Source: CAYOBW01 sp964402115
GTDB lineage: Bacteria; Verrucomicrobiota; Kiritimatiellia; UBA8416; CAYOBW01
Reading direction: 5' to 3'
DNA: 31,901 bases
NCBI GenBank assembly: GCA_964402115.1
Contig: CAYOBW010000052.1
Coordinates: forward strand, 1-31,901
Every line of letters starts with the position of its first letter. Within the stretch, counting starts at the first letter, position 1. The notes under the pieces are model-generated. The model saw nothing but the letters and a program-made list of their open reading frames with translations, was not told where the DNA came from and did no database searches. The translations under genes and the position numbers were made by a program. Positions 6,690 through 14,578 of the stretch are shown here, in pieces.

Positions 6690-9600
6690 CTACTGTTGCC
6701 CGGCATCGTTGCCGAGCAGCGCGGCATCGGCTCGTGGTACGGGCCCCGCTTCGGCGAACAGGTCGACAGGGTTCTTTTCGCTCCCGTCCGGCATGAGCGC
6801 CTTGAACTCGCAAATGCGCACGTACCCATCGGTCTTGGCGACGGCCACTGACTTGGGCAGGTCCTTCGCCGGCACAAGCATGCGCAGGCCAGACACCGGC
6901 AGGGCGGCGGGAAACTTCACAGTCACGTCCTTCCGGGTTGCATCCTTGACCTGGGCCACTGTACGCCACGCGCCGTTCTCGCGGACCTGGAGCTGCAGCG
7001 CGGTTTGCTGGGGGATGACCTCGCGATGGTCGCCAACGATTTTCACACCGGCAACCGGCGGCGTGGGCGCGGGAAACTCCACGGCCCACCACACATCGCG
7101 GGGCGCATCCTTCGTTCCTCCCCCATACTGGAGGGAGATCCACGCGTGGTCGGGATCAGGAAGGCCGTCCAGCGCCCAGGCCGGGTTGCCGTACGCATGT
7201 GTGGATTGGGCCGTTGTCCTGCAGCCGTTGAGCGCATGGGGCTTGGTGCGAGCCACGGCTTCACGCGAATAGGCGCCATACAAGCCAGCCTTGGTGACGG
7301 CCCGTACGCGGTAGTAGTACGTGCTGCCCGGCTCCGGCTTCGCATCGAGGTACATCTGGTGATCGAACTCCTTGAACACGGTGGCCTTGGAGGAACGCTG
7401 GCTTTCCAGTGTCGCCAAGAGCGTGTTTGTGCCGGGCGTGAAGCCGGACCTGGTCGAGCGATGGATTTCGTAGCCGCCGATGTTGGGCTCGACGTTGCTG
7501 CGCCAGAGCAGGTTGATCTGGTTGACCGGGGCGTGCAGGCTGACAAGGATGGCGTGCAGGTCCTGCACCGGTCCCGGCGGGCAGGCTTTCCGCGCCGTGG
7601 CCAGCGTCACGGCGGAAACAGCCGGTGAAGCCGGCCCGCGCCGATTCTGCTGCGTCACGGCTTCCACGCGATAGTGATAGGTTGTCTCGGGATGCAGCCG
7701 ATTGGCGATCCAACTGGTGTAATGGTTCCGGGTCTTGTCCACGCAACGGGGTTCGTCCGCCGTGGCCACCAGGGTCAGGGGCGACGGCTGGAAGTCCGCG
7801 GTGGCGCCGCGATAGACCCGGTAGAACGCGGCGCCGGGCGCCCGCTCCCAGGCGAGGGCGATTTCCATATCCGACAATGCCGCGGCGGTAACGCGCGTGA
7901 CCACGCCGCAAGGAGCCCCTTCCCCGCGGACGCGGATCGTCTTGACGCCGTAGGCCGGCAGCGCGATTGCGACGACGCCGTCCGTCACGGCGAGGGGTTT
8001 GTCCAGGTCGTCCTCGGTCAGCGAGGTCTCGTTCGCCGCGGCGATCGCACCGAGGAAGGGCAGCTTCACGCGCGCGGTCGCCGCTCGACCGCCGGTCTCC
8101 ACCAAGCGCACGATGAAGCCCTCGCCGTTCCATTCCGCCGGCTTGACGGTGCTGACGGAAACACCGGGCGCGTCCACCGAGGCGAAGGCGTGCACGCCCG
8201 CGGGCAGGGCCTCGCCCGGCGGCAGCGCCCCCGGCTTCACCAAACGGGCCAGCAGCGGCTGGTTGACGCCCTCGCCGAACCGGTTGGCCTCGCCCGCCTG
8301 CCAATCCCCGGCGTGGCTGCGCAAGGCCCAGCGAAACAGGTGCTCGCCGCGCTGGTCGATGCGGATGTTCGTCGTAAACATGTTGTTCAGAAGGTAGAGA
8401 TAGAGCGAGGCATTCTTGGGGTACTCCATCTGCTTCTCGAACGCGCTCTCGCTGCCCGGCAGCGCGCGGGAGACGGCGTCGGACCGGGGATAGCCGAACT
8501 GGACCAGCGAGCAATCGAGCGGGCTGACGGTGACGCCGAACCGGTCGTTGGAGAGGTCGGCGAAATGCTGAACGCCGAAAGATGCCGTGCCGGAGCCCGT
8601 GAACTGGTCGCGAACAGGTTCTGCCACGCTGGCGCCGCCGGTCTGGTAGACGGCCTTGAAGTCGGGGATGTTCAGCGGCAGGGCGACAAAGACCGCTTCC
8701 TTGCCACGCAAGTTGTTGGCGAGGTAGTCCGCGAGCGAACGCCCGGAGGGCTGCTTGTCCAGCCGAAGCGCGAAGTCGATGCGCTTGATCCCGTGGTAGA
8801 GCGTGATGGTCTGCTCGAACCAGGCGACACCCTCGGCTTGGCCGCGGACTCGGAAAACCGACGCCACGGGACCATGGTCCGAGGTCACGCTGACGTTGGT
8901 CGGCGGGTTGCTCCACTTCGCGGGCGGGCCCATGGGCGCGTCGTACCGCTGGTAGAGGTACTGGTTGAAGGCCTGCTTCGCGTCGGCTTTAACCAACTCC
9001 CGGCCCAGTTCCTTGTCCACGATGCTGGCGAGGGCGCCGCTCTGCGGGTCGAGGGCGATCCGATAGAACGGGTTCTCCGCCCCCGCGGGCGAGGTTCCCG
9101 GTGTGACAGCAGGCGACGGCGCCTCGACGAGGTGGAACGTCCTGTACCCCAGGGGCGGCACGCCAACGGCGACGAAGCCCAGCGTCTGGCCTTCCAGCCA
9201 CTGGCACGGCGTCACGGCGCCGGTTGCGTCGTCCACGGCGGCAACCTGCTGCCCGGCAAGCGCCGGCGCCCGCAGCGTCACGATGTCCGTACGGGCCTGG
9301 CCAAGGGAGTTGAAGACGGCCACGGTATTGGTGCGCGCAGCCGCGATCCGGCCGGTTAGCCGATCGAGCGCACCGTCGAGGGTCAGGCTGGCCGCCGCGG
9401 CGGCCGCGAGTCCCTCCTCGCGGTGCTCGACAAGCTCCGTTTCGTAATGGCGCCAGCCCTCCTCGTTTTTGCAGCGCCAGCACGCCGCGCCCGAGGTGTG
9501 CTCGAAATGGGACAGCAGCAGGTGCCAACCGCGGGTGAAGTCGAACCACGGATACCCACCGGCCCCGGCCGACAGGGCAAAGGTCGCGAACTTCTCGGCC

Positions 9601-10580
9601 GCGGGCAGCCTTTCGGCGGCTTGCCGCGCCCGTCCGAACATCCAGGCGTCGGCGAGGGCCTGATCGATCCACTGGCACGGGCCGGTCTTGCTGACCGCGG
9701 GCGTCTTCTCCGGAGTCTGCTTCCGCGCCAGGGCGTCCAGGTACAGGGGCAGGGTGGACATCCAGACTTTGGGACGGCCTTGCTCGTTCCAGCTCTTGAC
9801 GGCCATGGCCATGTCGAGCTTGGTAATCGCGAAATCATGGCCTTGCAGCCACGCCGGAATGTAGTTCGGCGTGATGCGTTGCGCGTCGCGGGCGACCGTG
9901 GCGGGAACTTCCTTCTGCGGATTGCTCACCGCATGGTAGTTGTACACGGCGCTGAAGGCCAGCACGGAGCCGGTTCCCTTGGGGCCGAGCCACCGGACCA
10001 GGGGGGCCGACTCCAGCTCGTCGCAGCGGGCGCACGTGTTGTGCCCCAGCGAGAGGAAGGGCACCCGCGCGGCCTCGCAATAGACCGGCATACACCACGG
10101 AAGGGCGATCACGTCATTGATGATCGCCACCGTGGACGGCGGGGTTCCCAGCAGGTCGGGCACAAGGCGATTGCCGAGATAGAACAGGCGCGCCGCGGCC
10201 TCCGGCGTCAGCCGCTCCGCCAGCACCGTGGTATGCGTGGCGGCGGTTCCGATGCGGCCTTCCTTGACGTAGCGGATGAACTTCTCGCGCTGTTCCGGCG
10301 TAGCGGCGGAAAGAAACGCGGGAAGCGCCTCGGCGATCTCCTGCTGATACCGGTATTGGGATTCCACGGGCCAACCGGCCGTTTCGTCGCAGTAACGGAT
10401 GGAGCGGAAGAGGTTCTCCAGCCGCACCTCGGTGCGCAGGACGTGGGGGTAGTTCGCGTAGCCGTTGTCCTGGTGCGAATACGCGATGGAATGAATGGCG
10501 TCCTCCCCGGACGCGACCGCCTGAACCTGGCAGCAGGCGAGCACCAACGTTGCGCCGGCAACCGTGCGGAGCAGACTCAT
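6690..10580 (-). CDS. secreted GH38-type alpha-mannosidase-like enzyme with Fn3 x2 and discoidin-like domain
   Basis: 1296-residue exported enzyme. The ATG at 10580 has AAGGAAAGG 8 nt upstream and begins a signal peptide (MSLLRTVAGATLVLACCQ, cleavage near residue 24). The N-terminal domain resembles glycoside hydrolase family 38: SHQDNG with the metal pair His36/Asp38, IINDVIALPW with the candidate nucleophile Asp156, and SHFEHTSG (356-363) matching the HHDAxSGT metal motif. A GH38-like C-terminal beta domain starts near NPFYRIALDPQSG. Two Fn3 domains lie at about 890-990 and 998-1112, then a discoidin (F5/8, CBM32-like) domain to about 1260. It would cleave alpha-mannosides outside the cytoplasm; the divergent active-site surroundings leave the exact substrate open. 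It follows the isomerase-like gene by 41 bp, probably as one operon. Confidence 0.8.
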   Translation of the reverse strand: MSLLRTVAGATLVLACCQVQAVASGEDAIHSIAYSHQDNGYANYPHVLRTEVRLENLFRSIRYCDETAGWPVESQYRYQQEIAEALPAFLSAATPEQREKFIRYVKEGRIGTAATHTTVLAERLTPEAAARLFYLGNRLVPDLLGTPPSTVAIINDVIALPWCMPVYCEAARVPFLSLGHNTCARCDELESAPLVRWLGPKGTGSVLAFSAVYNYHAVSNPQKEVPATVARDAQRITPNYIPAWLQGHDFAITKLDMAMAVKSWNEQGRPKVWMSTLPLYLDALARKQTPEKTPAVSKTGPCQWIDQALADAWMFGRARQAAERLPAAEKFATFALSAGAGGYPWFDFTRGWHLLLSHFEHTSGAACWRCKNEEGWRHYETELVEHREEGLAAAAAASLTLDGALDRLTGRIAAARTNTVAVFNSLGQARTDIVTLRAPALAGQQVAAVDDATGAVTPCQWLEGQTLGFVAVGVPPLGYRTFHLVEAPSPAVTPGTSPAGAENPFYRIALDPQSGALASIVDKELGRELVKADAKQAFNQYLYQRYDAPMGPPAKWSNPPTNVSVTSDHGPVASVFRVRGQAEGVAWFEQTITLYHGIKRIDFALRLDKQPSGRSLADYLANNLRGKEAVFVALPLNIPDFKAVYQTGGASVAEPVRDQFTGSGTASFGVQHFADLSNDRFGVTVSPLDCSLVQFGYPRSDAVSRALPGSESAFEKQMEYPKNASLYLYLLNNMFTTNIRIDQRGEHLFRWALRSHAGDWQAGEANRFGEGVNQPLLARLVKPGALPPGEALPAGVHAFASVDAPGVSVSTVKPAEWNGEGFIVRLVETGGRAATARVKLPFLGAIAAANETSLTEDDLDKPLAVTDGVVAIALPAYGVKTIRVRGEGAPCGVVTRVTAAALSDMEIALAWERAPGAAFYRVYRGATADFQPSPLTLVATADEPRCVDKTRNHYTSWIANRLHPETTYHYRVEAVTQQNRRGPASPAVSAVTLATARKACPPGPVQDLHAILVSLHAPVNQINLLWRSNVEPNIGGYEIHRSTRSGFTPGTNTLLATLESQRSSKATVFKEFDHQMYLDAKPEPGSTYYYRVRAVTKAGLYGAYSREAVARTKPHALNGCRTTAQSTHAYGNPAWALDGLPDPDHAWISLQYGGGTKDAPRDVWWAVEFPAPTPPVAGVKIVGDHREVIPQQTALQLQVRENGAWRTVAQVKDATRKDVTVKFPAALPVSGLRMLVPAKDLPKSVAVAKTDGYVRICEFKALMPDGSEKNPVDLFAEAGPVPRADAALLGNDAGQQ

Positions 10581-10621
10581 CGCGTGGACCTTTCCTTGTG
10601 GCAGGCGCGCCTGATGCAGGC

Positions 10622-12202
10622 TCACGCCGGAAGCGACGCACTGACATTGAGGAAATCCACGCCCACCTTCTTCAAGGCATAGCCTGTTTCCTTCAAGTAG
10701 TCCCCGTAGGACAGCATCCAGTGGAAACCTTTCATCTGTTCCAGAAGCGCCGCACAGTCGCCGTGGATCTTCACGTCCACCTGCGAACGGCAGATGTCGA
10801 GGAACGGATTGGCGACGATCGTTCCGGCAAAGCCCACCCATTTCTTGCTGGCGAAATCCGGCACGAGGTTCGTGGTGATCTGGCCACGCCGCATTTCCAC
10901 CTTGGGCGCGGCGCCGTAGTCGGATTCGAAGTGTGTGAGAATGCGCGCGCGTTCGTTGCGCCGTCCGTCCATCTTGCGCGGGGCGGTGCAGTGCGCCAGC
11001 GTGACAATGCCGTCGTGGGGATACGTGGGGTCGTTCAGGAAGACGGGCTTCCCGGCGATGTAGTGGAGCAGGATGCCGGACGGAATCACGACGAAGTCCG
11101 ACTCGCAGAAAGCAAGATAGCCGTCGTCGTTGAGCAGGCTCAGAGGCAGGCAGGCCGTCGTCTTGGACATGCCCATGATGGTGCCCATGCAGGCGTTGAT
11201 GGTGATCGCGTCGGTTTGCGCTTCGTCCATGATGTCTTTAAGGACTTCGGCCAGAATCATGGCGTTGTTCACGAACGCACGCTGCGTCTCCAGTGAAACG
11301 CCGGACTGGCGCAGGAGCAGGCGGGCCGCTTCCTCGCCGCGCTTTACCAGGTCGGTGTTTTGCATCGCCGCGCGCAGGCGAGGTTCCAAGTCCTTGTAAG
11401 GATAGTCGACGAGGTCGAGTTTCCACAGGTTCTTGGCGATGGCCGGGGCTTCGCGGCCGCCCGCGCCCCAGCCGCGGGCCCCACCGACAGCGACGATGCG
11501 CTTGCCAAGGGTGTTCTTGAGCCCGGCGAGGGCCCGCAGCCGCCACAGCACGTCCTCGTGATGATCGACGACCACGTCCCAGACATCCAGGCCGGTTTGG
11601 GCATACTCATCCACGGTCTTGCGCAGGAAGCGCGGGTGCGCGATTTCGTACCAGAGGTAAACCGGGCCCGGATCGTGGCGGAGAAACATGATGTTGGATC
11701 GTTCCGGTGTAACCAGCTTCTCGAGCCCCCACCCCCCGGCAGCGTAGAGCAGCAGCGTGTCGAACGCGGCGCCACCGATGGCGGTCGCGGCGCCGGCGCC
11801 GCTCGTGGCGGCCACCAGCGGCAGGAACTCGAGGGGGAAATCCGCCTGCTTTGTCAGGGTGGCGAGTTCCGCCGCGATGCTGGCTTGCTCCTTCCGCGCA
11901 TCCGCTTCCGTTTGAATGCCGCCCCAGTTGCGCCAGCTCGTGCCTTCGCGTCTCTTCGGCGTGTCGTAGAGCAGGACGGGTTGAACCTTCAGCGGCTTGC
12001 GAAACCGCGGGGGACGCGGCGGCGCGCCGACCACGTTGCCGGCAAAGGTCTCGAGGCCGGACAGCGCGAGGGCGCCCGCGGCAAGTCCGCCAACCTCCGC
12101 GATGAACGTCCGCCGGGTCACGTCCCCCGCGAGGTAACCGGCAGGCGGGCACCGGTTGCCACAGTGACAGTTGCATCCGGTCGGGTGCGCGTGCTGCTTC
12201 AT
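10622..12202 (-). CDS. Tat-exported L-fucose/L-arabinose-isomerase-like protein
   Basis: 526 residues. The ATG at 12202 is preceded by an AGGAGAG Shine-Dalgarno. A twin-arginine signal is clear: RRTF at 30-33 followed by a hydrophobic stretch (AEVGGLAAGALALSGLETFA). Before it lies a Cys/His-rich segment (His4, His6, Cys10, Cys12, His13, Cys14, Cys18). The mature part resembles the C-terminal half of fucose/arabinose-isomerase-like proteins: CMGTIMGM, then CESDFVVIPSGILLHYIAGK, PVFLNDPTYPHDGIVTLAHC. Such enzymes are normally cytoplasmic, so the Tat signal makes an extracytoplasmic or oxidoreductase-like role possible. The assignment rests on motif resemblance. Co-transcribed with the GH38 gene, which suggests shared work on a mannose- or fucose-containing glycan. 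I found no convincing promoter upstream. Confidence 0.65.
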   Translation of the reverse strand: MKQHAHPTGCNCHCGNRCPPAGYLAGDVTRRTFIAEVGGLAAGALALSGLETFAGNVVGAPPRPPRFRKPLKVQPVLLYDTPKRREGTSWRNWGGIQTEADARKEQASIAAELATLTKQADFPLEFLPLVAATSGAGAATAIGGAAFDTLLLYAAGGWGLEKLVTPERSNIMFLRHDPGPVYLWYEIAHPRFLRKTVDEYAQTGLDVWDVVVDHHEDVLWRLRALAGLKNTLGKRIVAVGGARGWGAGGREAPAIAKNLWKLDLVDYPYKDLEPRLRAAMQNTDLVKRGEEAARLLLRQSGVSLETQRAFVNNAMILAEVLKDIMDEAQTDAITINACMGTIMGMSKTTACLPLSLLNDDGYLAFCESDFVVIPSGILLHYIAGKPVFLNDPTYPHDGIVTLAHCTAPRKMDGRRNERARILTHFESDYGAAPKVEMRRGQITTNLVPDFASKKWVGFAGTIVANPFLDICRSQVDVKIHGDCAALLEQMKGFHWMLSYGDYLKETGYALKKVGVDFLNVSASLPA

Positions 12203-12421
12203 CGGCTCTCTCCTGCTAGAGGTGGTGCTGATCGCGACGACTCCACCTTGCCATGCCTGCCAGCCGGCGGGCAAGACGCAGTTGCTGCCCGCGCCGATCT
12301 ATTTCGCCACGCGCCCGACCTGCAACGTCTATCCCGGTTCAACGCCCGCACCGCCCAAGCGGGTCCGGGGCTGTTCCAGGGCTTGCACAAAGCAACTCGC
12401 TGCACGTACCATCCGATTGAA
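12203..12421. other. divergent intergenic region, isomerase-like gene versus transglutaminase-like gene
   Basis: 219 bp between two diverging genes. On the plus strand it carries the promoter at 12383-12412. On the minus strand it has the AGGAGAG of the isomerase-like gene, but only poor promoter candidates, such as TTGCAG followed by an AT-richer patch near 12300. No open frame here looks real. Confidence 0.6.
12383..12412 (+). promoter_or_regulatory. sigma70-type promoter for transglutaminase-like gene
   Basis: TTGCAC (12383-12388), an 18-nt spacer and TACCAT (12407-12412), 9 nt before the ATG at 12422. As with dxs, there is no Shine-Dalgarno and the transcript would start 2-3 nt before the start codon. 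Confidence 0.45.
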
Positions 12422-14578
12422 ATGACTGGCATGCGGTCGATGGTCTTTGCTGGCGCCAGGTGGAGCGCGCGCGCTGTCTGCCTGGCGTGTAGCGCAGGCT
12501 GCGCCTTGGCCGCGGACGTGCGGGTTGCGGAACCGGCCCGGCGGGCTGGCGGCGCTGCGGCAATCGTGGAGCCGGCGCTGCGGGACGGGGATATTGCAGG
12601 CCTGGTCCGCACGCTCCAAAGTGAAGTCCTCGCCGCCGTCGCGCAGGGCGCCGGGGCCAGCCGTTGGTCCGCAGCCATCGCCGATCCACGCGTGCTGGCC
12701 GCCTTGGAGCAGCAGGAGTTGATTCGGCGCGTCGGCGTGGAGAAGGTGGGCGAGCTCGCGCTGCGTGAAGGTGGCGTCGCGTTCCTCACGGCCTTCCTGG
12801 AAGACCCGGGTTGGTTGGAAGCGTTCCTCGTATCCGACGCGCCGAACGCCAGCTACGGGCAGGGTGACGTGGGCAGCCCCAAAGCCCTCGAGAATCTGTT
12901 TGTGCTCCATCGCCACGGGCAGGATCTGGACCAAGCCGTGTATCGCCGACTGGCCACGGCGATGGCCCTGCACGCGGACATGGCGCCGTACCGCCTGGTG
13001 GCCCGGTTCAAGCAGATCCAGGCGGCGCATCGGCAGGGCCTGCTCCATGCGAGTTTCGACACGCTGGACGTGCGTGAGATGGGCTGGGCGATCTACCTGG
13101 GCTACGGCTACGAGGGCAACGCCGGCGATGACCGCGAGTATCAGTATCTTCTCGACGAGCGGCAGACGAAGATCGGCGACTACCTGAACGCCTGCTGGGC
13201 CGTCCAGTGGCTCGACTTCAACGTCTACGGCGACTGGCTCCAGGGGCCGGGGTTCTACACACCTTGGTATCATGTCTATGGCCGGCGGGAAGAAGCGGCT
13301 CGCAAGCTCGGCGGCCAATGCGAAGACCTGTCCAGGTACGGCTGGGCCGTCGCCCGGGCACATGGCGTGATGGCGGGGTTGGCGGGCCAGCCGGGGCATT
13401 GCGCCTACGTGGTGCGGTCAGCCGAGAGCTGGCCGATCGCTTGCGATGGCTTCGGGCCGGCGGCGACGGATTTCCGCTTGCCCGGCGGGGACGGAACCGG
13501 CTTTGCCACGACGCAGTGGCTCTACGAGGCGGTTCAACACGACCGGGCCCCTTTCCTCGCCGGCAATCGCCTGGCCATGCTGGCGAGGTTTCTGGCTGCG
13601 CAATGCGCGCCGGAGATACGCGTGGTTCCCGGACTGCGGTACGCGCTGTATCTCTGCCAGGCCGGAGGACCCTACGCCCTGGAAGTCGGCTTTCAGGGCA
13701 TCACGCGTCCCGGGCTCTGGCAGGACGCCTACGCGCAGGCCGTGCAGGCGCAACCGCTCAACTGGAGCTTTACGTTAACGCACCAGGAAGAGCGTCGCGT
13801 GCATCCTGTACTTGTTCGTGAGGTAGGCGCCCACGCTCTGCCGCTCGGCCGGCGTGAGCACGCGCCCGTACACGATCAGCTCCGCGAGCTCGCCGCCGAA
13901 GAAGCGGTTGGGCGCGCCGCCCGTCAACCGCACGTTGCCCCCGCCGACCAGCGTCTGCTCGTTCTGCAGCCCCGTGAGCGTGCCGTCCGTGAGCCCGGTC
14001 CGGGTCGCCCGCTGGCCATCCTTGTAGAAGGCCGCCGCGCCGTAGGAGTCGCCGGCGTTGCGCGTGAACAGCGTCACGGCGAACCGCCCCTTGACGCGGT
14101 CGTTCACGAAGTCGACGCTGCCGTTGTTGTACCGCACGGCGGCGTCGGTGCAGAACGCCAGCACCCGCCCGTCGGCGCCGTCCAGGTCACCCACGTGGAG
14201 GAACCGCTGCTCGGACGCGTTGGGGCCGACAATCACCGCCCACACGCTGAGGGCGGGATTCGCGGCCAGGCCCAGCGCGTCGCTGCGCTGCAGGTAGTCG
14301 TCCACGCCGTCGAAGCGCAGCGCCGGCAGTCCGTTGAATGCATCCGCCACGTAGGCCGGCTGCTTGCCGGCCGTGGCCTGGACCACATCGCGTCCGAAGC
14401 CCGACAGGTCGGGCCACGCAGCCACGAGCGCGTTGTTGGTGATGTTGTACAGCGCCTCGGCGCTCAGCCACAGGAGCGGGTCGTCCACACCCGCGGGCAG
14501 CAGGCCCGTCCCGTAGCCGGTCGCGATGTGGTACTTGACGCCCAGGTAGCGGCCCAGCTGCCGGCGTTCATCGGCTGA
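12422..14578 (+). CDS. secreted transglutaminase-like protein with aberrant antisense 3' extension
   Basis: The convincing part runs from the ATG at 12422 to about 13777 (roughly 452 residues). It has an N-terminal export signal (basic start, hydrophobic AVCLACSAGCALA), a helical region of about 200 residues, and then a papain/transglutaminase-like core: GGQCEDLSRYGWAVARAHG (Cys300), GQPGHCAYVV (His326) and IACDGFG (Asp342). The Cys-His-Asp order and spacing fit the transglutaminase-like fold; a cross-linking or peptidase role is inference. Aromatic-rich sequence around 216-290 (YLGYGYEGN, DFNVYGDWL) resembles no domain I can name. Past 13777 the frame continues 804 nt antisense to the giant gene, with Arg/Val/His-rich noise, to a stop at 14576-14578. 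The native stop seems lost. No Shine-Dalgarno; a -10 lies 9 nt upstream. Confidence 0.6.
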   Translation: MTGMRSMVFAGARWSARAVCLACSAGCALAADVRVAEPARRAGGAAAIVEPALRDGDIAGLVRTLQSEVLAAVAQGAGASRWSAAIADPRVLAALEQQELIRRVGVEKVGELALREGGVAFLTAFLEDPGWLEAFLVSDAPNASYGQGDVGSPKALENLFVLHRHGQDLDQAVYRRLATAMALHADMAPYRLVARFKQIQAAHRQGLLHASFDTLDVREMGWAIYLGYGYEGNAGDDREYQYLLDERQTKIGDYLNACWAVQWLDFNVYGDWLQGPGFYTPWYHVYGRREEAARKLGGQCEDLSRYGWAVARAHGVMAGLAGQPGHCAYVVRSAESWPIACDGFGPAATDFRLPGGDGTGFATTQWLYEAVQHDRAPFLAGNRLAMLARFLAAQCAPEIRVVPGLRYALYLCQAGGPYALEVGFQGITRPGLWQDAYAQAVQAQPLNWSFTLTHQEERRVHPVLVREVGAHALPLGRREHAPVHDQLRELAAEEAVGRAARQPHVAPADQRLLVLQPRERAVREPGPGRPLAILVEGRRAVGVAGVAREQRHGEPPLDAVVHEVDAAVVVPHGGVGAERQHPPVGAVQVTHVEEPLLGRVGADNHRPHAEGGIRGQAQRVAALQVVVHAVEAQRRQSVECIRHVGRLLAGRGLDHIASEARQVGPRSHERVVGDVVQRLGAQPQERVVHTRGQQARPVAGRDVVLDAQVAAQLPAFIG

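Noticed and set aside
6685..6703. CCGGGC ... GCCCGG inverted repeat at the GH38 stop as a terminator
   Set aside because: The stem is only 6 bp, overlaps the stop codon and has no T-run on either strand.
10581..10841. 87-codon upstream extension of the GH38 gene
   Set aside because: It overlaps the isomerase-like gene, lacks similarity and would bury the signal peptide that starts at 10580.
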